Part shown: positions 1-9,034 of the stretch, piece by piece
How the letters are laid out: each line of letters opens with the position of its first letter
Numbering within the stretch: the stretch's first letter is position 1
NCBI RefSeq assembly: GCF_034929435.1
Contig: NZ_JAYFUM010000015.1
Location: 62,001-126,000 of the forward strand
Length of the DNA: 64,000 bases
DNA from: Arcicella rigui
Lineage (GTDB): Bacteria > Bacteroidota > Bacteroidia > Cytophagales > Spirosomataceae
Direction of reading: 5' to 3'
Notes under the pieces: model-generated
Told to the model about the DNA's origin: nothing
Seen by the model: the letters and a program-made list of their open reading frames with translations, nothing else
Database searches by the model: none
Made by a program: the position numbers and the translations under genes

Positions 1-3000
1 GTGCGAATCTGCGACTGGTTAGCGATATTTTTGACCAATAAATCTTTTGTGGTAAAATTGCCAACCACTTTTCCGTTGGCAATCAACGAAGCCGTAATGT
101 TGCTTGCGTTGGCTTTTTTCGCCAATTTACCCAAAGCTAAAAAGGCAAAAGATTGCTCTTGCGTCGTTAGCCAACGTTCTTGCTTGAGTACTATGGAAAG
201 TTGTCTTGCCAAAGTCGGAATCTGAATATTATTCGGGTCGGTATCAATCAAAGTATTCAATACCAAAGCCTGATTTCTAATCGGCGAGCTGAAACTTCCG
301 CCAGATTGCTTTTCAGTTTGTTCAAAAGCATAATTTTTCGGTAAAATGGCTGAGTAACTTCTTACATCGCCAATCAAACTATAAGCTGCTGCTAATAAAT
401 ACTTTTCGTCAGTTGTTAAAATATTCGGATTGGCTTTGTAATAATTCATGACCGAACGGTTGGGTTTGCCAGCCAAAGCCAAAACGTACAAACTATAAAT
501 GGTTTCTCGGCTTGCAATTACTTTGGTAGTAAAGCTACTTCCCACATAATAATATTCGTTTTCGGTCTTTTTCGTATTAGATTGATTACTGAGGTACTCA
601 ATCAGTTTGCCCAAAGTGGTATTATTTACTTCAAAATCATTTTTCTGAGCTTCCAACAAAAAGTGCGTGGCAAAAGCAGAACCCCACCAAGATTCACGCT
701 CGCCACCTTGCCAATACGACATTCCTCCGCTTGGCAATTGCATCGTTTCTAATTTGCGAATGGCAGTTTCTACATTAAAGCGTGGATTCAACTGATTATC
801 GCCCGTTTTCATATAAGGCTTTTTGCCCGACTGAATTTGTTTTACCAAATCGGCAAAGTATAATTGTGGGAAAGCCGAAGCCGTAGTTTGTTCTACGCAA
901 CCATAAGGATAATCCAACAAACTTTGGAACTGGTTCGTAAACTGCACCATTGGCGATTTACTCAAAGTAATTTCAGAACTAATACTGTTTGGTAAATAAT
1001 CATGCACCAAATTTACCGAAGCCGTTCCGCCTCCATTTACTTGTCCAGCAACAGCCGTTTTCATCAAAGAAGTACTTGGGCGAATGGTTAAATCTATTTT
1101 TTCAGTAAACTTTTCTTTCAAACCATTTACCGTAACATTGACTACGGCATTGCCCGTCATCGCTCCTGCTTTTACAGAGAAGTAAGTTCTACCTTCTTTT
1201 TCTGCTGGAATAACCAAATTTTGCGTTCTTTGTCCCGTAACCATCAGTCCGCCCGATAAAGTAATATTGGCACTTACCGAAGCATTTTGTTTAGTAGTAT
1301 TGGTGATATTTACAGGTACTTGTATTTCATCGTTTGGCGAAACAAATCTTGGCAAAGCCGTACTTACTACCAATGGGTCGGCAACTTTCATGTTTTTGGT
1401 AGCCGAACCAAATGCTTCGTCTTTGTAGCCGACTGCCATGATGCGTAAATCGCCAGAAAACTGTGGAATATCAACTTCAAAAGTAGTTTCTCCGCCAAAA
1501 CCAGTTTTCACAATACCCGACCAAATCGCTACTAATTTTACTCTGCCGTTGATTAATGGATTGACTCTTTTTTCCAAATCATAACCATCGCCACCTACCG
1601 ACGAGCTTCCCGAAATAGATAATTCTGGAAAAAGGAAAGGATATAAATCAAAGCTATTTACTTCTAAAGCCTGTTTTTGGTAAAAATAATTATAAGGGTC
1701 GGGCGTTTTAAAATTTTTCAATTGCAAAATGCCTTCATCGACTACCGCAATCGTTACTTCTGTATTGGCTTTGGTTTTAATGGTGATTTTCTGTTTGGTT
1801 TTTGAACGAGATTTTTCAACTGCCACAATTTCAATCGGCAATTGATTATCAACATCTTCGACCATCACAGGAGCGTAACCATGTGCCACCGTCAGCGGTA
1901 AATTTGAATCATCCAAAGGACGAATCAGCGTAGCCGAAACATAGACATTGGGCAAATGTTCTTCCCGAATCGGGAAACTCAACTCTGCCGATTTTTTGTC
2001 GGTTTCAATTACAAAATTTTCTAACACGTGATTTCGCTCAATGGTCACAATCAGTTTTCCAGCAAAAGGCGTTTTGAAAAGTACTTTGGCTTTGTCGCCT
2101 ACATTGTACTTTTCTTTATCAAATTCCATTTCTACTTGTCCTTCGTTGTTTACTTCAAAAGAACTGTTTTGCGTACTGCCAAAACCATAAGCATAAAAAC
2201 TTTGTGCCGTCCAAGACTTCGCTCCTTCGCTGTGTACTCTTACTTCGTATTCTCCCGAAACTGGCGGAGCATAAGCCACAGTAGTTTTACCATTATCAAA
2301 AGATAAAGCTCTTGAATACACGACTTTCGTCTGTTTTTTTGAAGAATATTTTAACGTATTATCTGAATTTTTCTGAATAACAGTCTGATATTCAAAACGT
2401 ACAATTTCTACTTTACCTTTCGCTGCCGTTAGTTTTCCATCTTTGTTCACAGCCACCAAAGGAATCTGAACGGGAACGTTGGTACTTATGTATGTATCGG
2501 GCATTCCGATTCCGTAAAAAACACTTTGTGTAAAAATGTCTAACTTCTTGAGTCTATTCACTGGGCGACCAGTTTCATCAAAAACAGTCACAAAAGTTTT
2601 GGATTCCAACACGCCCATATTGCTATAAGTAGCAGGAATTTGGAAGTTTTCTTTAAACATTCCGCTGGCATCGGTTACACCTTCACGAGCTACATCTTCA
2701 AAATTGGTATTGTCTTGAATGTCAAAAATATAGTTTTTGAAATCTTTTGCTTCAAAGCGTTTACGTTTTAGTTTAAACTGCATTTCGTAATTTCTATCAG
2801 CAGCAGGCGGCCCAAATAAATTTAAAGCTGTCGCTGAAATTTGTACTGTTTCGCCATTTCGGTAAAATTCTTTGCCCGATTTTACTTCTACTTTGATTCT
2901 ATCAGGCATGAATTCCTCAATCGCAATATTTCTGGAAGCCAACAAAACATCGTTGGCATTTAAAACTTCAAGAATATAAGTACCCGTAATGGCAGAAGTA

Positions 3001-5042
3001 TTAGTTGGAATAGATAAAGCCACTGCTCCTTGTGCATTGGTTTCTTTTCTAAAGCTTTTAAATTCTCGTCCATTAGGTAATAAAAGACGAATTTTTACAG
3101 GAATTTCGCCAACCGATTCCCAGTTTTGTTTACGAATAATGGTATTGGTATTGATGGTTTCTCCCGGACGATAAATGTCACGGTCGCCGTAAACGAAAGC
3201 TTCAAAACCAGAAGTATTATCACGTTTGCCTTCTACATCAAAACGAGAGGTTTCTACTTGCGAGCCATCCATCAATAAGTAATTGAAATCGTCGGCAGTA
3301 TGTGCCGAAATCATCGCTACTTTAAAGCCAGAAGCTTTTAAATCTTTGAAAGTAACAATGCCTTTTGAATCGGTTTTAGCTGTTTGAATGGTTTGATTAT
3401 TACTTGAAACCAAACGGATTTCTACATCACGAATAGGTTCAGCCGTTTTGATAGAATTGGCAAAAACCACTACTTCATTTTCAGAAGTTTTCATGATTAA
3501 ACCAATGTCTGAAATACTCACCAATTTGGTAGCACTGTTGTAATACTCATCATTTGAATTCAAACTGACTAAATAAATTCCTTTAATGCTATTTTGTTCT
3601 GGCAAAGATAAATTCAAGGCTCGCACGCCTTTTACTTTGGCAAGGTTTGACGTTTCTACGGTTTTATTCACAATTACATCCGAATATTGCCCCGATTCAT
3701 CCGTATCGTACATGTATGAACCTGCTTTGTATTCGCCTGTTTCTTCGTTGTAATCGTTATAGTCTTGATAACGTCCATTCTTCATAAAATGCAAAATGTT
3801 ATTTTCATACACTTTGGCGATTCTAACATTTACTTTAGGCGTATTTACGATATTGACAGCAATATTTTTACTTCCTTTCGACGACAAGTATATGGCTTTT
3901 TTATTCACAAAACCAATCGAAGCAGGCATTTGTCCGAAGTACAAATCCTTCACATACTCATCCGACAAACTCGCTCCGAGTACGCCTTTGATAGTATTAG
4001 CAATCGTCAGAATATAATTATCACTTTCGTTAAAATCTCCACGAATAACAAAACCATTCTCAATCGTTTCTACTTTTGTAGTAAGTGTTGGATTATTCTT
4101 TTCTGGCGTTACAGATACAGTTTTTGTTTCGATGGGATTTCCTGTAGAATCGTATTCTACAATGGCTTCTTCAACCTTTTCTTGCTGTTTTTCGCCACCA
4201 TCGCTCGTTACTGAGTACATTTCTTGCAAACGTTCTGCCGACACGCTTTGGTTGGTAATTACTTTTATAAAACCTTGATTATTCTCGAAACCATGTTGAA
4301 CGTCAATAATTTCTAAGGTTTTAATATCGGGTAAAGTCGTTTCTAAGCTCAATTCTTCTGAAGTTTCAAAAGTAGAATTCGGCATCGAAAGTCCTTTTTC
4401 AATGGTTATTTTAAAAGATTTCCCACTGGCATTACTTTGGTTTTTAAGCTTAACCAACACATTCGCCAAAGCACCCGACTGTGTAATTTGAAAATCCTGT
4501 TGCTTTCCGTCTTCGTCCGTCACAACCAATACTTTGGCTAACTCTTGTGGATTGACTGGATAATTGAAATTCACTTTCAACATCGCCGAAGCTTGTCCGT
4601 CTTCTCTTGATTTTGTCCAAAACGCCTCTACGTTTTCTGCTTTCAAATAAGGCGTATGAAACTTAATTTTATCGACATCCAAGCCTAAATCTTTTTCAGC
4701 TTTCGTCAAAATACTTTTCAACACCGTTGCCGAATAATCGGTAGCTGGTTCAAAACCCACAGCAGGCGAAAACACCAATTCGTTGGTGGCTGTCCACTTA
4801 AATTTACCTTCTACTTTTGGCGAAAATTCAATCAGAGGCTCAGACGACCAAGTATTCAAATCTGATTCTTTGACCAAATCTTTACTAAAAGTAAAAACCA
4901 AATTCTGCGTAAGCTGTACTTCATCTTCAAAGTTGGTACTTTGCAGACTAACATCGCCAAATTTTGAACAGGAAACTAAAAACAGGAAAACAAAAGAGAG
5001 AAAGTAAATGCCTAATCGGGATGCACTAAAAGAGGTTTTCAT
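1..5042 (-). CDS. alpha-2-macroglobulin family lipoprotein (3' end outside window)
   Basis: The minus-strand frame is open from an ATG at 5040-5042 to the window edge, about 1680 codons without a stop, so the C-terminus is missing. Residues 1-25 form a lipoprotein signal ending in LVSC, so the mature protein is probably lipid-anchored in the periplasm. Many beta-rich macroglobulin-like modules follow, including an MG2-type stretch (VYGDRDIYRPGETI, about residue 610). The thioester motif CVEQ, preceded by YPYG, is encoded at 888-899, followed by the start of an alpha-helical toroid. Bacterial relatives trap attacking proteases and often sit beside the penicillin-binding protein gene pbpC. That partner would lie beyond position 1 and cannot be seen. 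The family call is firm; the protective role is inferred from family knowledge. Confidence 0.93.
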   Translation of the reverse strand, partial: MKTSFSASRLGIYFLSFVFLFLVSCSKFGDVSLQSTNFEDEVQLTQNLVFTFSKDLVKESDLNTWSSEPLIEFSPKVEGKFKWTATNELVFSPAVGFEPATDYSATVLKSILTKAEKDLGLDVDKIKFHTPYLKAENVEAFWTKSREDGQASAMLKVNFNYPVNPQELAKVLVVTDEDGKQQDFQITQSGALANVLVKLKNQSNASGKSFKITIEKGLSMPNSTFETSEELSLETTLPDIKTLEIIDVQHGFENNQGFIKVITNQSVSAERLQEMYSVTSDGGEKQQEKVEEAIVEYDSTGNPIETKTVSVTPEKNNPTLTTKVETIENGFVIRGDFNESDNYILTIANTIKGVLGASLSDEYVKDLYFGQMPASIGFVNKKAIYLSSKGSKNIAVNIVNTPKVNVRIAKVYENNILHFMKNGRYQDYNDYNEETGEYKAGSYMYDTDESGQYSDVIVNKTVETSNLAKVKGVRALNLSLPEQNSIKGIYLVSLNSNDEYYNSATKLVSISDIGLIMKTSENEVVVFANSIKTAEPIRDVEIRLVSSNNQTIQTAKTDSKGIVTFKDLKASGFKVAMISAHTADDFNYLLMDGSQVETSRFDVEGKRDNTSGFEAFVYGDRDIYRPGETINTNTIIRKQNWESVGEIPVKIRLLLPNGREFKSFRKETNAQGAVALSIPTNTSAITGTYILEVLNANDVLLASRNIAIEEFMPDRIKVEVKSGKEFYRNGETVQISATALNLFGPPAADRNYEMQFKLKRKRFEAKDFKNYIFDIQDNTNFEDVAREGVTDASGMFKENFQIPATYSNMGVLESKTFVTVFDETGRPVNRLKKLDIFTQSVFYGIGMPDTYISTNVPVQIPLVAVNKDGKLTAAKGKVEIVRFEYQTVIQKNSDNTLKYSSKKQTKVVYSRALSFDNGKTTVAYAPPVSGEYEVRVHSEGAKSWTAQSFYAYGFGSTQNSSFEVNNEGQVEMEFDKEKYNVGDKAKVLFKTPFAGKLIVTIERNHVLENFVIETDKKSAELSFPIREEHLPNVYVSATLIRPLDDSNLPLTVAHGYAPVMVEDVDNQLPIEIVAVEKSRSKTKQKITIKTKANTEVTIAVVDEGILQLKNFKTPDPYNYFYQKQALEVNSFDLYPFLFPELSISGSSSVGGDGYDLEKRVNPLINGRVKLVAIWSGIVKTGFGGETTFEVDIPQFSGDLRIMAVGYKDEAFGSATKNMKVADPLVVSTALPRFVSPNDEIQVPVNITNTTKQNASVSANITLSGGLMVTGQRTQNLVIPAEKEGRTYFSVKAGAMTGNAVVNVTVNGLKEKFTEKIDLTIRPSTSLMKTAVAGQVNGGGTASVNLVHDYLPNSISSEITLSKSPMVQFTNQFQSLLDYPYGCVEQTTASAFPQLYFADLVKQIQSGKKPYMKTGDNQLNPRFNVETAIRKLETMQLPSGGMSYWQGGERESWWGSAFATHFLLEAQKNDFEVNNTTLGKLIEYLSNQSNTKKTENEYYYVGSSFTTKVIASRETIYSLYVLALAGKPNRSVMNYYKANPNILTTDEKYLLAAAYSLIGDVRSYSAILPKNYAFEQTEKQSGGSFSSPIRNQALVLNTLIDTDPNNIQIPTLARQLSIVLKQERWLTTQEQSFAFLALGKLAKKANASNITASLIANGKVVGNFTTKDLLVKNIANQSQIR
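888..899 (-). other. thioester motif CVEQ of the A2M protein
   Basis: The minus strand reads TGC GTA GAA CAA (Cys-Val-Glu-Gln) directly after YPYG. This is the CxEQ internal thioester signature of alpha-2-macroglobulins and complement C3. It indicates a covalent-trapping version of the family rather than a thioester-less one. Confidence 0.85.
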
Positions 5043-5180
5043 AGAGCTTTGAGTCGATTTTGGAAATCGAAAAAACGTGATTAAATAGCTTTGTGATATT
5101 TCAAGAGAAGTTCAGAATTTTTGATGATTTTTCAATTCTTTTATGAGAAAATTTTACAATTCTCATCAAGAATTAAAATT

Positions 5181-5211
5181 AAAAAAGGCATCAGCTTTAT
5201 GGCTGATACCC
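5181..5211 (-). terminator. intrinsic terminator after the DUF6515-like gene
   Basis: An inverted repeat (GGCATCAGC...GCTGATACC, 5187-5210, one mismatch, short AT loop) lies 24 bases past the stop codon of the minus-strand gene. On that strand it is followed by a run of six T. Confidence 0.75.
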
Positions 5212-5234
5212 TTTCTATGTTTTTATGAAAGATT

Positions 5235-6047
5235 TTACATAATCTTGATTACTTCGTACCAAATTTCACCGTTTTGAAGTACCGCTCGGTACTGAACACC
5301 ATCAACGATATAATAAGTATCGCCGTCGATTTGTAGTTTTTCATAACCCGCAGGAATACTTTCTACCAAAGCCCCAATCGGCGGTGCTACCACTATATAG
5401 TCGTTGTTGATGTATTCATAAAACGTTCCGTTATAATAATGATACGGACGGCTATAAAGCGTAAATACTCTGTGTCGTGGTGGTAAGAAATTCACACGCA
5501 AACCAATTGGCGGCGGAGCTACCACGTATGAGTTTTGGTAAGGTCTGTAATATACACCATTGTCATAACGAAAATTGATACCTCCAAACGAAACAGAAAT
5601 AGAAGTATGCGGCACAACCGATACTACGCTATTGCGTCTGGGTAAAGACGCATATCGCCAATTTGGTGTGTTGTTTCTATAAACTACTGTTTGCTGATTG
5701 ACAATAACAGGTCTTCTGTTGGCTTCTCCTCTACGATTGTCGTAGCCATAATTATCATTACGGTTTTGATTTCCAGCATTTCTATCCCAATGATTATCGT
5801 TTCTATTAGCAGACTCTCTGCCATTTCCACGGTTATCGTGGTTATCGCCCCTGCCACGGTTTTCATTTCTTCCTCTATTTTCTTCTCTGCCACGGTTATC
5901 GTCTCTGCCTCTATCGCCACGATGTTCCTGAGCAAGCCCTACGAACGAAGTAGTAAAACCAATACTTGTTAAAAATATCAAAGTAGCTAAAGAGAATCTA
6001 TTCTTAACTTCTCCAGAAGTGTTTGGCTGAATGTGTATTGCTTTCAT
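5235..6047 (-). CDS. exported DUF6515-like protein with Asn/Arg/Gly-rich linker
   Basis: 270 aa. A signal peptide is suggested by the hydrophobic stretch at about 20-38 ending in LAQ. Residues 41-105 are a low-complexity linker dense in R, N, G, D and E (repeats of GRxxNRG), probably disordered. The C-terminal half holds repeated modules of the form YYxxNGxxY followed by VVxPPxG (about residues 155-260), the pattern I associate with DUF6515 of Bacteroidota. No catalytic motif is visible. The protein is probably an envelope or extracellular structural protein of unknown function. It has its own terminator and is divergent from the DUF1080 gene, so it is probably monocistronic. The family name is from memory and not checked. 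Confidence 0.75.
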   Translation of the reverse strand: MKAIHIQPNTSGEVKNRFSLATLIFLTSIGFTTSFVGLAQEHRGDRGRDDNRGREENRGRNENRGRGDNHDNRGNGRESANRNDNHWDRNAGNQNRNDNYGYDNRRGEANRRPVIVNQQTVVYRNNTPNWRYASLPRRNSVVSVVPHTSISVSFGGINFRYDNGVYYRPYQNSYVVAPPPIGLRVNFLPPRHRVFTLYSRPYHYYNGTFYEYINNDYIVVAPPIGALVESIPAGYEKLQIDGDTYYIVDGVQYRAVLQNGEIWYEVIKIM

Positions 6048-6206
6048 AATAGTATTGTTTTGAATGTTTTGTTACTTAGATTACTCAACTTTCCAATCGT
6101 TTAGTTTGCCTAATCAGCATTAACAATCATTAACATTTGAGTAAAATATGCTAAATTTCTCTTATTAGACTGTAATCTGTTTTCTATCTAACTAAAACCA
6201 ATAACG

Positions 6207-7103
6207 ATGAAAAAATATCTTATTTTAATCTTTTTAGTAAACGGTTGTTTTTTTTCAATTTTTGCTCAGAAAAAGTCGGAGAAACAAGCATGGATTAAAT
6301 TATTCAATGGCAAAAATTTAGATGGCTGGGACATCAAAATTGCTGGCGAAGACCTAAATGTAAATTATAAAAATACCTTTCGAGTAGAAGACGGCATGAT
6401 GCGAATTGCTTATGACCAATACAAAACCTTTGATGATAAATTTGGGCATATTTATTATAAAACGCCTTATTCTTATTATATCATCCGATTTGAATACCGT
6501 TTTCAAGGAGAACAATTGGCTGGCGGAGCATCATGGAATGTAAGAAACAGTGGCGTAATGTTGCATTCGCAGTCGGCACAAAGCCTTTCAAAAGGTCAAA
6601 GTTTCCCTGTTTCATTAGAATTACAATTATTGGGCGGTTTAGGAAAAGCAGAACGCCATACAGGAAATTTATGCACACCCGGCACAGAAGTATATATGAA
6701 TGGAAAAATTGTAACAGACCATTGCACCGATTCTAATTCAAAAACCTATCATGGCGACCAATGGGTAAAAGCAGAAGCCATTGTTTATGGAGATTCATTA
6801 ATTCACCATATTATTGAAGGCGATACAGTATTGACTTTTGAAAAAATGCACATTGGCGGTGGCTTCGTTAGCCAAGATTACGACTGGAAACAAGCAAAAA
6901 TTGATAATAGCGAAGAATGGATTAAGAAAGACGGACAAGCCCTAAAAGAAGGTTATATCGCTATGCAAGCAGAAAGCCATGCGATTGATTTCCGAAATAT
7001 TGAATTATTAAACTTGAAAGGTTGTACCGACCCAAAGGCGAGTAACTATAAATCGTACTACAAAAAATCAGATAATAGTACTTGTATCTATCGGAAGAAG
7101 TAA
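6207..7103 (+). CDS. DUF1080 (3-keto-disaccharide hydrolase-like) exported protein
   Basis: 298 aa with an N-terminal signal peptide (hydrophobic to about residue 20, ending FAQ). The DUF1080 domain starts with WIKLFNGKNLDGW at about 29 and spans to about 270, with the expected GEQLAGGASWNVRNSGVMLHSQ core and an IAMQAESHAIDFRNI end. Family members are jelly-roll lectin/hydrolase-like proteins linked to extracytoplasmic sugar metabolism; some hydrolyse 3-keto-glycosides. Unusually, the last 27 residues (about 272-298) form a separate GCTDPKASNY...CIY module, a motif otherwise repeated in Bacteroidota secreted proteins. It ends 3 bases from the convergent next gene. No sugar-utilisation neighbours are present, so the substrate is unknown. 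Confidence 0.85.
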   Translation: MKKYLILIFLVNGCFFSIFAQKKSEKQAWIKLFNGKNLDGWDIKIAGEDLNVNYKNTFRVEDGMMRIAYDQYKTFDDKFGHIYYKTPYSYYIIRFEYRFQGEQLAGGASWNVRNSGVMLHSQSAQSLSKGQSFPVSLELQLLGGLGKAERHTGNLCTPGTEVYMNGKIVTDHCTDSNSKTYHGDQWVKAEAIVYGDSLIHHIIEGDTVLTFEKMHIGGGFVSQDYDWKQAKIDNSEEWIKKDGQALKEGYIAMQAESHAIDFRNIELLNLKGCTDPKASNYKSYYKKSDNSTCIYRKK

Positions 7104-7106
7104 ACC

Positions 7107-7397
7107 CTATTGATTCCAAATAGCTTTATATTCTTCTTCGGCTTTGAACCAGTGTTCGAGGTGTTTACCACGAGGGCGGCGTTCCTCAAGGTATATTTCA
7201 TAAGCCCGTAATTTGATTTGTTCAAAACGCTGAACATCCTGCCAGAAAAAAGCACAAGTATTTTGCTCGAAATCGAACGGAAGTGTAGGGAAATAATCCT
7301 GCCTTCCTTCTATTTCGGCAGTATTTCTATAACAAAGATGCTTTTGAGGACAATGCTGTCCACGGCACATCGTAATATCATGTAAGACCATAATCAA
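7107..7397 (-). CDS. small Cys-rich protein with C-terminal DUF2934-like segment
   Basis: 96 aa. The N-terminal half has four cysteines (C11, C16, C22, C48) spaced C-x4-C-x5-C-x25-C with aromatic residues around them, which suggests a metal or iron-sulfur site (inference). The C-terminal 35 residues (IKLRAYEIYLEERRPRGKHL...) look like DUF2934, a short helical segment usually found alone. There is no signal peptide. It converges on the DUF1080 gene with almost no gap. Function unknown. An alternative start is M3 or M10; M10 sits directly before the first cysteine. Confidence 0.65.
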   Translation of the reverse strand: MIMVLHDITMCRGQHCPQKHLCYRNTAEIEGRQDYFPTLPFDFEQNTCAFFWQDVQRFEQIKLRAYEIYLEERRPRGKHLEHWFKAEEEYKAIWNQ

Positions 7398-7572
7398 TTT
7401 TAGGTTTTAAAGAGTATTCATAAAATCAAACCTCAATAGCAATACATCCGCACAAGCCCCAAGGATTGTATCACTAAAATAATTCTATTCTTTCATATTG
7501 CAAGAATTATAGCAGATTTATGCCCTCAAGAGCATAAATATTGAAAAAACTCCTTAAAATTCTTCATAACTA

Positions 7573-7603
7573 TTTGTATATTAAGAAGAAAGCCGTAATT
7601 TTG
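7573..7603 (+). promoter_or_regulatory. rplK operon promoter (Bacteroidota -33/-7)
   Basis: TTTG at 7573-7576, then exactly 19 bases, then TAATTTTG at 7596-7603. This is an exact match to the TTTG-N19-TAnnTTTG consensus. Transcription would start near 7610, giving a leader of about 180 nt before rplK. Confidence 0.8.
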
Positions 7604-7609
7604 CAGTCC

Positions 7610-7787
7610 GTTTCGTGACCCAGTTGATACGAAAGCGTTGAAAAGCACTTTCAAACAACTGTGAATCAGATTGTTTCGTTACAAAACAATCGTCATGGAA
7701 TAGACCGAAGATTTTCAGGTAAGGAAGCTTCCACCCTTATTGGCAGAGAATTTTCAATAACTCAAACGATTTTAAATTTTTACCATA
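7610..7787 (+). promoter_or_regulatory. structured leader of the rplK operon
   Basis: An untranslated leader of about 180 nt between the predicted start site and the rplK ATG. It includes a perfect 8-bp hairpin (GATTGTTT at 7669-7676, AAACAATC at 7684-7691). In other bacteria ribosomal protein L1 represses this operon by binding the leader. The length and stem fit an autoregulatory leader, but I could not identify an L1 recognition motif. Confidence 0.35.
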
Positions 7788-8225
7788 ATGGCAAAAGAAA
7801 TAGCAGGCTACGTAAAGTTGCAATGCAAAGGTGGTGCCGCTAACCCATCACCCCCAATCGGTCCAGCCTTGGGTTCTAAGGGTTTGAATATCATGGAGTT
7901 CTGTAAGCAGTTCAATGCAAGAACTCAGGATAAACCAGGTGTTATTCTTCCAGTTTTAATTACTTACTACAAAGACAAATCTTTTGATTTCGTAGTTAAG
8001 ACTCCTCCTGCACCAATTTTGTTGTTGGAAGCAGCGAAAGTAAAATTGGGTTCTGCTCAACCAAACTTGAAAAAAGTTGGTTCAGTAACTTGGGATCAAG
8101 TACGTACAATCGCAGAAACAAAAATGCCTGATTTAAACTGTTTCACCATCGAATCAGCAATGAGCATGGTAGCAGGAACAGCTCGCTCAATGGGCTTGAA
8201 CGTAACAGGAGAAAAACCTTTCTAA
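7788..8225 (+). CDS. rplK: 50S ribosomal protein L11
   Basis: 145 aa, full length. The N-terminal proline-rich segment (NPSPPIGPALGSKGLNIMEFCKQF, read in two parts) is diagnostic of L11, and the C-terminal RNA-binding half ends in GTARSMGLNVTG. L11 binds the GTPase-associated region of 23S rRNA with L10-L7/L12 and is needed for factor-dependent steps of elongation. It is the first gene of a four-gene L11-L1-L10-L7/L12 cluster. The start is the ATG at 7788, the only one giving the canonical MAKE... end. Confidence 0.98.
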   Translation: MAKEIAGYVKLQCKGGAANPSPPIGPALGSKGLNIMEFCKQFNARTQDKPGVILPVLITYYKDKSFDFVVKTPPAPILLLEAAKVKLGSAQPNLKKVGSVTWDQVRTIAETKMPDLNCFTIESAMSMVAGTARSMGLNVTGEKPF

Positions 8226-8333
8226 TTTGAAGATTAGATAATTTGAAAATTTGAAGATTGATTTTAAATCAACTTTAATTTCAATATCACTTTCAAATTA
8301 GCTCATTTTCAAATTTTCAAATTGAAAAGAATA
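8226..8333. repeat. AATTTGAAAATTTGA-type intergenic repeat in inverted orientation
   Basis: The rplK-rplA spacer is made of AATTTGAAAATTTGAAG-like words at 8224-8260 and their reverse complement at 8291-8323. The two halves could fold into a long AU-rich stem between two co-transcribed ribosomal genes. The same words recur at 9599-9620, 28858-28888 and 39473-39510. Confidence 0.6.
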
Positions 8334-9032
8334 ATGGCTAAGTTAACAAAAAAGCAAAAAGAGGCTCAATCAAAATATGACGCAACGCAATCGTATTCAC
8401 TTACGAAAGCGGCTGAAATTTTGAAGGAGATTTCATATACGAAATTCGATTCTTCAGTAGATATCGACGTTCGTTTGGGGGTTGACCCTCGTAAAGCTGA
8501 CCAAATGGTGCGTGGTGTAGTTGCTTTGCCTCATGGAACAGGAAAAGAAGTACGTGTATTAGTACTTTGTACGCCTGATAAAGAGGAAGAAGCAAAAGCA
8601 GCAGGTGCAGATTTCGTTGGTTTGGATGAATATATCCAAAAAATTGAAAAAGGTTGGACAGAAATTGATGTTATCATCACTATGCCAACAGTAATGGCTA
8701 AGTTAGGTCGTTTAGGTCGTATTTTAGGACCTCGTGGCTTAATGCCAAATCCAAAGTCAGGTACAGTTACTTTGAACGTTGGACAAGCTGTTTCAGAAGT
8801 GAAAGCTGGTAAAATCGACTTCAAAGTTGACAAAACTGGTATCATCCACACTTCTATCGGTAAGGTTTCATTCACTCCTGAGAAATTAGCTGAAAATGCT
8901 CAGGAACTTATCAACACTTTGTTGAAATTGAAGCCATCATCAGCCAAAGGAACTTATGTGAAGTCAGTTAATTTGTCTTCTACTATGTCTCCTGGTATTA
9001 AAATTGACCAAGCAACAGTTAAAGGTTTGTAA
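8334..9032 (+). CDS. rplA: 50S ribosomal protein L1
   Basis: 232 aa. The ATG at 8334 is chosen because it gives the canonical MAKLTKKQKEA start; a TTG four codons upstream is possible but unneeded. Diagnostic blocks include DIDVRLGVDPRKADQMVRG, the ALPHGTGK turn, GRLGRILGPRGLMPNPKSGT and the C-terminal STMSPGIKID. L1 forms the L1 stalk of the large subunit, which controls E-site tRNA release, and in many bacteria represses this operon. The stop codon lies 2 bases before the rplJ start, so translation is probably coupled. Confidence 0.97.
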   Translation: MAKLTKKQKEAQSKYDATQSYSLTKAAEILKEISYTKFDSSVDIDVRLGVDPRKADQMVRGVVALPHGTGKEVRVLVLCTPDKEEEAKAAGADFVGLDEYIQKIEKGWTEIDVIITMPTVMAKLGRLGRILGPRGLMPNPKSGTVTLNVGQAVSEVKAGKIDFKVDKTGIIHTSIGKVSFTPEKLAENAQELINTLLKLKPSSAKGTYVKSVNLSSTMSPGIKIDQATVKGL

Positions 9033-9034
9033 TC

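Larger units (their letters stand above)
7398..7787. other. non-coding region upstream of rplK
   Basis: 390 bases with no credible gene. It contains the rplK promoter (7573-7603) and a leader of about 180 nt. The usual Bacteroidota neighbours secE and nusG are not here. Confidence 0.6.
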
